Assembly: GCA_024279075.1 (NCBI GenBank)
Contig: JAJRRX010000217.1
Span: 1-13,301 of the forward strand
DNA: 13,301 nt
Source: Alphaproteobacteria bacterium
GTDB lineage: Bacteria; Pseudomonadota; Alphaproteobacteria; Rhodobacterales; Rhodobacteraceae
Direction of reading: 5' to 3'
In this document: positions 1 to 6,151 of the stretch, one piece after another
Layout: the number at the start of each line of letters is the position of its first letter
Numbering within the stretch: position 1 is the stretch's first letter
The notes under the pieces: generated by a model
Told to the model about the DNA's origin: nothing
Databases searched by the model: none
The model's input: only the letters and a program-made list of their open reading frames with translations
Translations under genes and position numbers: made by a program

Positions 1-386
1 ACGCCCTCAACCCGCGTAAACCCGAAGCGTTCGTAATAGGGCGCATCGCCAACCAGCAACACCCGCTGCCATCCCAACGCCTCGGCCCGCACAATACTGG
101 CCTCGATCAGCTCACCGCCCACCCCTTCGCCCTGCCGCGTGGGGTGCACGGCCACGGGGCCAAGCAGCAGGGCCTTGGCCGCGCCAATGCGCACTGGCCA
201 ATAGCGGATCGCCCCTGCCAAAGCGCCCTCCTCGCCCCGCGCCACCAAGCAGAGCTTGGCCACGGGCGGCACGCCGTCGCGCAGGCGGTAAGAGCTCAGC
301 GCTTGCCGCCCCGGCGCAAAGGCGAGGTCGTAAAGGTATTCAACCTCGTGGGTATCATCGGGGGTTTCAACAGAAAGGTGCAGCAT
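1..386 (-). CDS. GNAT family N-acetyltransferase (COG3153/YhbS-like), C-terminus cut by window edge
   Basis: The reverse strand encodes 128 residues of a GNAT acetyltransferase that would move an acetyl group from acetyl-CoA to an unknown amine; it should be cytoplasmic. Visible features: an N-terminal YLYDLAFAPGRQ stretch, a SSYRLRDG segment (about 31-38), the beta-4 strand LLLGPVAVHP (73-82) and the acetyl-CoA loop RQGEGVG (84-90, fitting Q-x-x-G-x-G). The late strand and YYERFGF (117-123) follow. This layout is typical of the alphaproteobacterial COG3153 group. The frame is open to base 1, so only the last few dozen residues should be missing. I chose the ATG at 386-384; a GTG at 395-393 in the same frame would add three residues, and neither has a strong Shine-Dalgarno. 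The gene is divergent from the flavin reductase gene at 524. The family call is firm; the substrate is unknown. Confidence 0.85.
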   Translation of the reverse strand, partial: MLHLSVETPDDTHEVEYLYDLAFAPGRQALSSYRLRDGVPPVAKLCLVARGEEGALAGAIRYWPVRIGAAKALLLGPVAVHPTRQGEGVGGELIEASIVRAEALGWQRVLLVGDAPYYERFGFTRVEG

Positions 387-523
387 TGGGGCCACCAGAA
401 AAGCGGAGGGAAAGGGAGGGCTAATAGCTAGCCTCGTCGTTTCGCTCTGGATTTCATGCACGGCTCCTATTAAATGCAAGCCACCCCTATCACGCCCTTA
501 ACAGGGCAATCAAGGAAGATAAC

Positions 524-1129
524 ATGTTTTATCGCCCCGAAGACAACGATCACGGCCTGCCGCATAACCCATTCAAAGCCATCGTGTCGCCCCGCCCTAT
601 TGGCTGGATTTCGACCGTTAACGCCGATGGCGTGGCCAACCTTGCGCCCTATTCTTTTTTCAACGCCCTGTGTGACAATCCTCCGATGGTGATGTTTGCC
701 AGCACCGGCCAAAAGCCCGACCAGCCCAAGGGCAAAGACAGCCTCGCCAATATCCTCGCAACCGAAGAATTTGCCGTCAACATCGTGTCTTACACCTTAA
801 AAGACCAAATGAACGCCTCCGCAGCGTCCTTCCCGGCTGATGTCGATGAATTCGAGGCGGCTGGCCTAACGAAAGCTGCTGGCACCGCCATTAACGCGCC
901 CCATGTGGCCGAGGCCCCCGCCGTGCTGGAGTGCAAGCTTTACAAAATCGTTGATCTGCCGGGGGCTGCCAACAGCATGGTGATTGGCGAGGTTGTCGGC
1001 GTGCATATGAAGGATGACTTCATTGTGAATGGCCAGTTTGATGTCACCAAGTATCAGCCCCTTTCGCGCCTCGGCTATATGGATTACGCTGCGGTCGAAA
1101 ACGTGTTTTCACTTAATAAACCAGCCTAG
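524..1129 (+). CDS. Flavin reductase family protein (FMN-binding split barrel, COG1853/RutF-like)
   Basis: A 201-residue protein of the flavin reductase-like split-barrel family, which binds FMN and in characterised members supplies reduced flavin to a monooxygenase or acts as an NAD(P)H oxidoreductase. Visible motifs: SPRPIGWIST (22-31), NLAPYSFFN (39-47), KDSLANI (71-77), FAVNIVS (83-89), DEFEAAGLT (108-116) and VIGEVVGVH (153-161), in the usual order. It has no signal peptide, so it should be cytoplasmic. The start follows AAGGAAG about 7 bases upstream. The stop TAG runs straight into the Shine-Dalgarno of mtnP (TAGGAGA), and only 9 bases separate the genes, so the two are probably co-transcribed. 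No partner monooxygenase is in view, so the physiological role is open. A link to methylthioadenosine metabolism is only suggested by position. Confidence 0.88.
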   Translation: MFYRPEDNDHGLPHNPFKAIVSPRPIGWISTVNADGVANLAPYSFFNALCDNPPMVMFASTGQKPDQPKGKDSLANILATEEFAVNIVSYTLKDQMNASAASFPADVDEFEAAGLTKAAGTAINAPHVAEAPAVLECKLYKIVDLPGAANSMVIGEVVGVHMKDDFIVNGQFDVTKYQPLSRLGYMDYAAVENVFSLNKPA

Positions 1130-1138
1130 GAGAAAACG

Positions 1139-2011
1139 ATGGAAACCATAATCGGGGTTATTGGCGGCAGCGGTGTTTATGATATCGACGGGTTGGAAGA
1201 TGCACGCTGGCAGGCGGTGGACAGCCCGTGGGGGAAGCCCTCTGACGAGATTCTGACGGGCAGTTTGAACGGCGTAAAAATGGCCTTCTTGCCCCGCCAC
1301 GGGCGTGGCCATATTCATAGCCCGTCCACCGTGCCTTACCGTGCCAATATCGATGCGCTGAAAAGGCTTGGCGTAACCGATATCATCTCTGTTTCCGCCT
1401 GTGGCAGCTTTCGAGAGGGCATGGCCCCGGGGGACTTTGTCATCATTGACCAGTTTATCGACCGCACTTTTGCCCGCGAAAAAAGCTTTTTTGGTGCCGG
1501 CTGTGTTGGCCATGTGTCCGTCGCCCACCCCACCTGTGGGCGCCTCGGCGAGGCCTGCCTTGAAGCGGCCAAAGCGGCGGGGGTAACTGTGCATAATGGC
1601 GGCACGTATCTCGCCATGGAAGGGCCGCAGTTTTCAAGTGTCGCTGAAAGCAAAATGTATCGCGAAAGCTGGGGGGCTGATGTGATCGGCATGACCAATA
1701 TGCCCGAAGCCAAGCTCGCGCGGGAGGCCGAAATCTGCTATGCTTCAGTGGCTATGATTACCGATTTTGACAGCTGGCACCCCGACCACGGTGCGGTGGA
1801 TATTAGCGAGATCATCAAGGTGCTCACCGGTAATGCCGACAAAGCCCGCACCCTTGTAAAAGGCCTGCCAGAGCGACTGAGCGCTGAGCGCACCCCCTGC
1901 CCCAATGGCTGCGATACCGCGCTGGAATACGCTATCATGACCGCCCCCGATGCCCGCGACCCAGAGCTTGTGGCCAAGCTTGATGCCGTGGCCGGAAGGG
2001 TGCTCTCGTAG
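1139..2011 (+). CDS. mtnP: S-methyl-5'-thioadenosine phosphorylase
   Basis: A 290-residue protein, the normal length for MTA phosphorylase. The enzyme splits 5'-methylthioadenosine with phosphate into adenine and 5-methylthioribose-1-phosphate, the first step of methionine salvage, which also clears the polyamine by-product. Motifs: the phosphate loop GGSG (9-12), PRHGRGH (52-58), SACGSF (86-91), TYLAMEGPQFSS (156-167), the family-2 nucleoside phosphorylase signature around GMTNMPEAKLAREAEICYA (184-202) and TDFDSW (208-213), where the acidic residue marks a 6-aminopurine-specific enzyme. The start has AGGAGA 7 bases upstream, overlapping the stop of the preceding gene. The adenine product is the substrate of Apt, encoded 3.3 kb downstream in the same direction. 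I do not see other methionine salvage genes (mtnA, mtnK) in the window. Confidence 0.95.
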   Translation: METIIGVIGGSGVYDIDGLEDARWQAVDSPWGKPSDEILTGSLNGVKMAFLPRHGRGHIHSPSTVPYRANIDALKRLGVTDIISVSACGSFREGMAPGDFVIIDQFIDRTFAREKSFFGAGCVGHVSVAHPTCGRLGEACLEAAKAAGVTVHNGGTYLAMEGPQFSSVAESKMYRESWGADVIGMTNMPEAKLAREAEICYASVAMITDFDSWHPDHGAVDISEIIKVLTGNADKARTLVKGLPERLSAERTPCPNGCDTALEYAIMTAPDARDPELVAKLDAVAGRVLS

Positions 2012-2025
2012 TGCAAACTCCTCAA

Positions 2026-2064
2026 CTACAAGCACAACACCCGATTTCGGCGGTGTGCTTGTAG
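2026..2064 (+). terminator. Stem-loop 15 bases after mtnP, possible terminator without T-run
   Basis: The arms CTACAAGCACA (2026-2036) and TGTGCTTGTAG (2054-2064) are perfectly complementary over 11 bp. The 17-base loop can itself fold through CCGA/TCGG (2041-2050). The position just past the mtnP stop suits a terminator, but GCATCTAGCC follows rather than a T-tract, so termination would be inefficient or Rho-assisted. It could instead be a 3'-end stability element. Confidence 0.45.
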
Positions 2065-2126
2065 GCATCTAGCCCCCTAATACGATACTTCACTACTGGA
2101 TATGCACCCTATAGGCGCATTAAACC

Positions 2127-2144
2127 TATTCCCCTAGGGGAATA
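2127..2144. promoter_or_regulatory. 18-bp perfect palindrome in the gap before the exported-protein gene
   Basis: TATTCCCCTAGGGGAATA at 2127-2144 is a perfect inverted repeat with no spacer, about 150 bases before the start codon at 2292. A spacer-free palindrome of this length is more like a dimeric repressor operator than an RNA hairpin, because it leaves no loop. No regulator gene lies next to it, and I cannot assign a binding protein. The AT-rich stretch that follows (2141-2185) could hold a promoter, but I see no convincing -35/-10 pair. Confidence 0.4.
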
Positions 2145-2291
2145 AATTTTACAAACCTTATTTATTCGTTTGTTTTCTCTGTGTTAAGGGCAAGTTCTTA
2201 AATTCGCTTGCACAATTCCGGCACAAATCTGGCCCTTGTTGAAAACCACGCAAGCTGTTAGTTTAGCCTTAAAAATGAACCGGGAGCTTCC

Positions 2292-2618
2292 ATGAAACAC
2301 CTTCTTCTCTCTGCTGCTATCCTCTTTCCAAATTTGGCCGCCGCCGATAGCTATTTCCTTGGTGCAGGTCGCTGGACCTGCGAAGACCTGCTCATCGCTA
2401 ACCAAACCCAAGACATGGCAAAAGTATTCCAAGCCGTCGGCTGGCTGCTGGGATATTGGAGCGCAGAAACCAATTACCGAGATACCAGCTTTGTGGATAT
2501 CGTCGAGCAGGCCGGCGGGCGGGCCATTTTTGATCAAACGCTGGTTGAATGTGGCAAAGCCCCGAAAGACACATTGATTTACGAGATTGCCAACTCGATG
2601 ATCGAAAACACTGGCTAA
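2292..2618 (+). CDS. Small exported protein with two cysteines (HdeA/Rap1a-like, function unknown)
   Basis: A 108-residue protein with a signal peptide: a positive start (MKH), a hydrophobic core and AAA at 16-18, with cleavage likely after residue 18. The mature part is about 90 residues and has exactly two cysteines, C30 in the motif WTCEDLL and C87 in LVECGKAP. The region between contains AVGWLLGYWSA (48-58). Small alpha-helical periplasmic proteins of the HdeA type, and Rap1a/Tai-like proteins, share this plan of C-x-D-x-L, a central GY helix and a late cysteine joined by a disulfide. The match is by eye and weak, so no function is assigned. The start is supported by CGGGAG 6 bases upstream. 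The stop lies 11 bases before the SDR gene, which suggests one transcript. Confidence 0.75.
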   Translation: MKHLLLSAAILFPNLAAADSYFLGAGRWTCEDLLIANQTQDMAKVFQAVGWLLGYWSAETNYRDTSFVDIVEQAGGRAIFDQTLVECGKAPKDTLIYEIANSMIENTG

Positions 2619-2629
2619 CAGGCAGTAAA

Positions 2630-3895
2630 ATGCGGATCTTTTTGCTTGGGGCAGACGGCTTTATCGGGCGACATATTGCCAGCCATTTGCGCAGCCATGG
2701 GCATGTGGTGCTGGCCTCGGCGCGCAATACCGCCGCGCTGGCGCGAATGGGGTTTGAAACATTTCAAGCCGATCTACGCAAACCAACTGACTGGGCAAAA
2801 GCCCTGCACGGCTGTGATATCATCATAAACGCGGCGGGCGTGCTTACGGGGTCAGAAGCGCAAATGCGGGCTGTGCATAGCGTGGCGCCCGCGGCGCTTT
2901 ATGCCACCGCTAAAGCACAAGGCCTACGCAAAATCATCCTAATTTCGGCAGTAGGGATAGAAGCCAACACCCCGTTTGCGCGCCACCGCGCCGAGGGCGA
3001 AACTGTGGCGCTGGCATCCGGCCTTCCCACCATCATCTTGCGCCCCTCAATGGTGCTCGGCGAAACCAGCTTTGGCGGCTCCTCGCTGCTTCGCGCTTTG
3101 GCTGCCTTGCCTTTGGTTACCCCAATGGTTGGCAGAGGCATACAGGAGTTTGACCCGATCCATGTGGAGGATCTCGCGGCCACCGTGCTGCAGGCGATTG
3201 AAACTGACGTGCTTGACGGCCAAATCATCAGCCCCTGCGGGCCGGAGCGCGTAACCCAAGCTGGTATGATTACCGCCCTGCGCGCATGGCTTGGCCACGC
3301 CCCGGCCCGCGCCTTGCCCCTGCCGATGCCGCTGGCCTTTGCTATGGGTTGGCTCGGAGACCGCCTGAAGCTTGGGCCAATTTCGACCGCAGCCGTAAAG
3401 CAGCTCGAAACAGGCGTAACGGCAGATTACCACGCCTTTCATAAGGCCACCGGACAAACCGCGCGCGGGTTTGCTGATATCCTTGCCAACCGCCCTGCTG
3501 GCACGCAGGATCTCTGGCATGCGAGGCTTTACCTCCTGCGCCCCCTTATTCGCTTTGCGCTGATGTTTATGTGGTTGCTTTCAGGCATTGTTGGTCTTTT
3601 TTTGCCCCCCGAGCGCTTTTTGGATGGGCTAGCGGGTGTGCCGCTTTCGGGACAAGCGCTGACTATGGCAGCCCGCGGCGCTGGTTTTGTAGACGTGGCG
3701 ATTGCCTTCGGGCTGCTCGTGGCGTGGCGTTTACCTCGGCTTGCCCTGCTACAACTGGCGATGGTTGGCAGCTACACCCTTACCTTTGGCCTAATGGCCC
3801 CTGCGCTTTGGTTGGACCCTTATGGCGGTTTGCTGAAAAATATCCCTATTCTGTGCCTGATATGCACTCACTTTATCCTTGAAGAGGAACGCTAG
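2630..3895 (+). CDS. NAD(P)-dependent SDR/epimerase with C-terminal DoxX-like membrane domain
   Basis: A 421-residue two-part protein. The N-terminal half is an atypical extended SDR (NmrA/epimerase-like): dinucleotide loop GADGFIG (7-13), DLRKPTDW (48-55), NAAGVLTG (67-74), SAVGIEA (106-112), ILRPSMVLG (136-144) and DPIHVEDLA (175-183). From about residue 305 four hydrophobic segments follow (roughly 306-326, 350-367, 370-391 and 400-415), with GGLLKNIPIL (399-408) typical of the DoxX-like PF13781 tail. The protein should be anchored in the inner membrane with the Rossmann domain in the cytoplasm; the substrate is unknown. An in-frame ATG at 2549 would start inside the upstream gene, so I take the ATG at 2630, where homology-like sequence begins. 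The stop overlaps the next start by one base (TAGTG). An SDR-DoxX protein next to a DUF2269 protein is a pairing I recall from other proteobacteria. Confidence 0.87.
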   Translation: MRIFLLGADGFIGRHIASHLRSHGHVVLASARNTAALARMGFETFQADLRKPTDWAKALHGCDIIINAAGVLTGSEAQMRAVHSVAPAALYATAKAQGLRKIILISAVGIEANTPFARHRAEGETVALASGLPTIILRPSMVLGETSFGGSSLLRALAALPLVTPMVGRGIQEFDPIHVEDLAATVLQAIETDVLDGQIISPCGPERVTQAGMITALRAWLGHAPARALPLPMPLAFAMGWLGDRLKLGPISTAAVKQLETGVTADYHAFHKATGQTARGFADILANRPAGTQDLWHARLYLLRPLIRFALMFMWLLSGIVGLFLPPERFLDGLAGVPLSGQALTMAARGAGFVDVAIAFGLLVAWRLPRLALLQLAMVGSYTLTFGLMAPALWLDPYGGLLKNIPILCLICTHFILEEER

Positions 3896-4365
3896 TGGAG
3901 TGGTATGATGTTATAAAATGGCTGCACATCCTTGGCTCCACCGTGCTGTTTGGCACTGGCGCTGGTACCGCCTTTCAGATGGTGATGGCCATGCGTGGGG
4001 GCGACCCTAAGGTGGTGGCTGCGGTGGCGCGCAACGTGGTGATCGCCGACTGGGTGTTCACCACGCCCGCTGGCATTTTGCAACCGATCACAGGCATCAC
4101 CCTCGTTTATCTCGCCGGATACAGCCTCACAGCACCATGGCTCCTGCTCGTCTACGCCCTCTACACCCTCGCCTTTATCGCATGGGCCCCCGTGGTCTGG
4201 CTCCAACACCGCATCCGAAACCTTGCCGCCGCATCCGCCGCCACCAACCAGCCGCTTTGCAAAAAATGCCAGCGATATTACCGGATATGGTTTACGCTGG
4301 GCTGGCCAGCCTTTATAGCGTTAATGGGCATATTCTGGCTGATGATCACCAAGCCACAATTCTAG
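3895..4365 (+). CDS. DUF2269 family integral membrane protein
   Basis: A 156-residue protein with about four membrane segments (roughly 4-29, 51-73, 80-103 and 131-151). The opening KWLHILGSTVLFGTGAGTAF and the closing LGWPAFIALMGIFWLM are characteristic of DUF2269 (PF10027). The family has no established function; members often sit beside SDR-DoxX proteins, as here. It starts with GTG overlapping the TAG stop of the SDR gene by one base, with GAAGAGG upstream, so translation is probably coupled. An LCKKC motif (121-125) in the loop before the last helix looks unusual; the two cysteines could bind metal or form a disulfide, but this is speculation. Confidence 0.88.
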   Translation: MEWYDVIKWLHILGSTVLFGTGAGTAFQMVMAMRGGDPKVVAAVARNVVIADWVFTTPAGILQPITGITLVYLAGYSLTAPWLLLVYALYTLAFIAWAPVVWLQHRIRNLAAASAATNQPLCKKCQRYYRIWFTLGWPAFIALMGIFWLMITKPQF

Positions 4366-4373
4366 GGGCCAAA

Positions 4374-5354
4374 ATGGGCAACGGAATCATTCTCGGGCGT
4401 TTTATGCCCCCCCATGAGGGCCACGTAGCGCTGGTGCGCACGGCTACCTATTTGGTGGACCGCCTGACCATCGTGTTGGCCTGTGCCAAATCAGACCCCA
4501 TACCCGCAGGCATTCGCCAAAGCTGGATGGAGAGCCTGTTTCCCAAGGCCAGCGTGGTGCTGCACTGCACCGATGAGCCACTTCCCACCGACAGCCCTGC
4601 TTGGGCGGGCATTATCCGCCAACTCCACCCAGAGCCAATACACCGCGTCATCGGCTCGGAGGATTACCTCGTGCCACTGGCTAAAGCCCTGAGCGCCCAG
4701 CATTTCATTCTGGACCCGATGTGGATGGCCTTCCCCGCCAACTCCGCCGATATCCGGCACGCCCCTTATGCGCACTGGTTCAGCCTACCCAGTTATGTGC
4801 GCCCGTGGTTCCAAAAACGCCTAACGCTGGTGGGGCCGGAAAGCACCGGTAAATCCTACATGGCGGACCTGCTGGCGCGAAAGTTCGGCGGCCCTTATGT
4901 GCCCGAATATGGCCGCCCCTATGAGCATTATCGCAGCCCCGGAGATTACCGCCCCGAGGAGCTGCACTACATCGTGGATGGCCACGTGGCCCACCGAAAA
5001 ACCCTGTCGATGAAGGCCGGCCCTGTGCTTTTTGAAGATACTGACCCGCTGCTCACCGCCGTTTGGGCCGAAATGTTGCTTGGCAAAAGCCTGCCCAGCT
5101 TGGAAGCCCGCATCGAGCTACCCGAGCATTACCTGCTGCTAGACGCAAATACCCCGTGGGCCGAAGACCCGCTGCGCTACTACGCCAAGCAAGAGATGCG
5201 CGCCAAGTTTTTCGCCAAGATCGAGGCCAAGCTTAAGGCCCATGGCGCCAGTTACACCCTGATCCACGGCAGCTTTGCCGAGCGCGAGGCGCAAGCCATT
5301 GCCGTGGTGGAAGACATGCTAAAAACCCCGAAAGGCCAAAGCAATGCCCCCTAA
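4374..5354 (+). CDS. nadR: NadR-type bifunctional NMN adenylyltransferase / ribosylnicotinamide kinase, no HTH domain
   Basis: A 326-residue protein matching the two enzymatic domains of NadR. The N-terminal nucleotidyltransferase part has GRFMPPHEGH (8-17, the G-R-F-x-P-x-H-x-G-H ATP site), VIGSEDY (92-98) and NSADIRHAP (123-131) in the place of the usual S-x-T-x-I-R loop, followed by WFSLPSYVRPWF. The C-terminal kinase part has the P-loop GPESTGKS (154-161), VPEYGRPY (176-183), EDTD (221-224) and LLLDANTPWAEDPLR (254-268). Together they would phosphorylate ribosylnicotinamide to NMN and adenylylate it to NAD in the cytoplasm. The N-terminal DNA-binding domain of enterobacterial NadR is absent, so this is an enzyme, not a repressor. 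An in-frame GTG or ATG further upstream lies inside DUF2269; the start at 4374 has GGGG 6 bases before it. It overlaps apt by 11 bases. No pnuC transporter gene is visible. Confidence 0.87.
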   Translation: MGNGIILGRFMPPHEGHVALVRTATYLVDRLTIVLACAKSDPIPAGIRQSWMESLFPKASVVLHCTDEPLPTDSPAWAGIIRQLHPEPIHRVIGSEDYLVPLAKALSAQHFILDPMWMAFPANSADIRHAPYAHWFSLPSYVRPWFQKRLTLVGPESTGKSYMADLLARKFGGPYVPEYGRPYEHYRSPGDYRPEELHYIVDGHVAHRKTLSMKAGPVLFEDTDPLLTAVWAEMLLGKSLPSLEARIELPEHYLLLDANTPWAEDPLRYYAKQEMRAKFFAKIEAKLKAHGASYTLIHGSFAEREAQAIAVVEDMLKTPKGQSNAP

Positions 5355-5883
5355 AAAGTCCGTTGAAGACTATATTCGCACCATCCCCGACTTCCCCCAT
5401 AAGGGCATTATGTTTCGCGATGTCACCACGCTTTTTAGTGACCCACGCGGCTTTCGAATTTGCATTGACCAGCTCCTCAGCCCCTATGCGGGCATGCGGA
5501 TTGACAAGGTTGTGGGGCTAGAGGCGCGCGGCTTTATCCTTGGCGGCGCGGTGGCGCACCAGCTTTCGGTGGGCTTTGTGCCGATCCGCAAAAAGGGCAA
5601 ACTGCCCGGCAAAACCATTGAGCAGGATTATAAGCTGGAATATGGCGAAGCCACGATGGAGGTGCATGACGACGCCATTCTGCCCGGCGAAAAAATTCTC
5701 GTGGTTGATGATCTTTTGGCGACAGGCGGCACCTGCGAAGCCAGCATCAAGCTGATCGAGCGCCTCGGTGGTGAGATTATTTCAGCGGCCTTCGTGATCG
5801 ACCTACCAGAATTAGGCGGCCGCAAGCGCTTGGAAGACATGGGCATAGATCTTCATTGGCTTTGCGAATTTGCGGGCGCTTAG
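5344..5883 (+). CDS. apt: Adenine phosphoribosyltransferase
   Basis: A 179-residue protein of the usual Apt length. It joins adenine to PRPP to give AMP, the salvage step that re-uses adenine made by MtnP. Motifs: IRTIPDFPHKGIMFRD (11-26, the Apt N-terminal signature), GLEARGFILG (58-67), PIRKKGKLPG (80-89), LEYG (98-101) and the PRPP loop ILVVDDLLATGGT (118-130), whose two aspartates bind the ribose and whose TGGT holds the 5'-phosphate. The start lies inside the end of nadR with an 11-base overlap and AAAGG 8 bases upstream, so expression is likely coupled to the NAD block. The apt stop is followed by an AT-rich gap without a clear hairpin terminator. Confidence 0.95.
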   Translation: MPPKKSVEDYIRTIPDFPHKGIMFRDVTTLFSDPRGFRICIDQLLSPYAGMRIDKVVGLEARGFILGGAVAHQLSVGFVPIRKKGKLPGKTIEQDYKLEYGEATMEVHDDAILPGEKILVVDDLLATGGTCEASIKLIERLGGEIISAAFVIDLPELGGRKRLEDMGIDLHWLCEFAGA

Positions 5884-6151
5884 TATATAGCTGCGAATCA
5901 AACTAGTTTAAAACCGCTACGGATACCCGATTTGCTAATATATAATAACGTTAATAAACTATTAGATGCGCCTTCTAACCACAGTTTATTTTATCGTGAA
6001 AATTGTCGTGGATTTAATAAATAGTTTACAACCACTTACCGAACTGCCGCAACGTCAACAATTAATTGCCTAACTTTTGCCGCCAAAATCCAATTTAAAC
6101 CGTCGCAGTCCCGCTTAGATCCCCTAAGCTTTAACGATTGTGGAGAAGTTA
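5884..6151. other. AT-rich gap between apt and the PstS/OmpA-like gene
   Basis: These 268 bases hold no credible gene. They are clearly richer in A and T than the neighbours. A 10-bp palindrome AAACTAGTTT lies at 5900-5909 and a perfect TATAAT at 5941-5946, but the latter has no good -35 at the right distance. I looked for Pho-box-like direct repeats, because the next gene is PstS-like, and saw none. Confidence 0.5.

Noticed and set aside
2549..2629. N-terminal extension of the SDR gene by 27 codons
   Set aside because: It overlaps the exported-protein gene, and the Rossmann fold starts at the ATG at 2630 (MRIFLLGADGFIG).
4137..4373. N-terminal extension of the NadR gene by 79 codons
   Set aside because: It overlaps the DUF2269 coding sequence in another frame, and NadR-like sequence begins exactly at the ATG at 4374, which has its own ribosome site.
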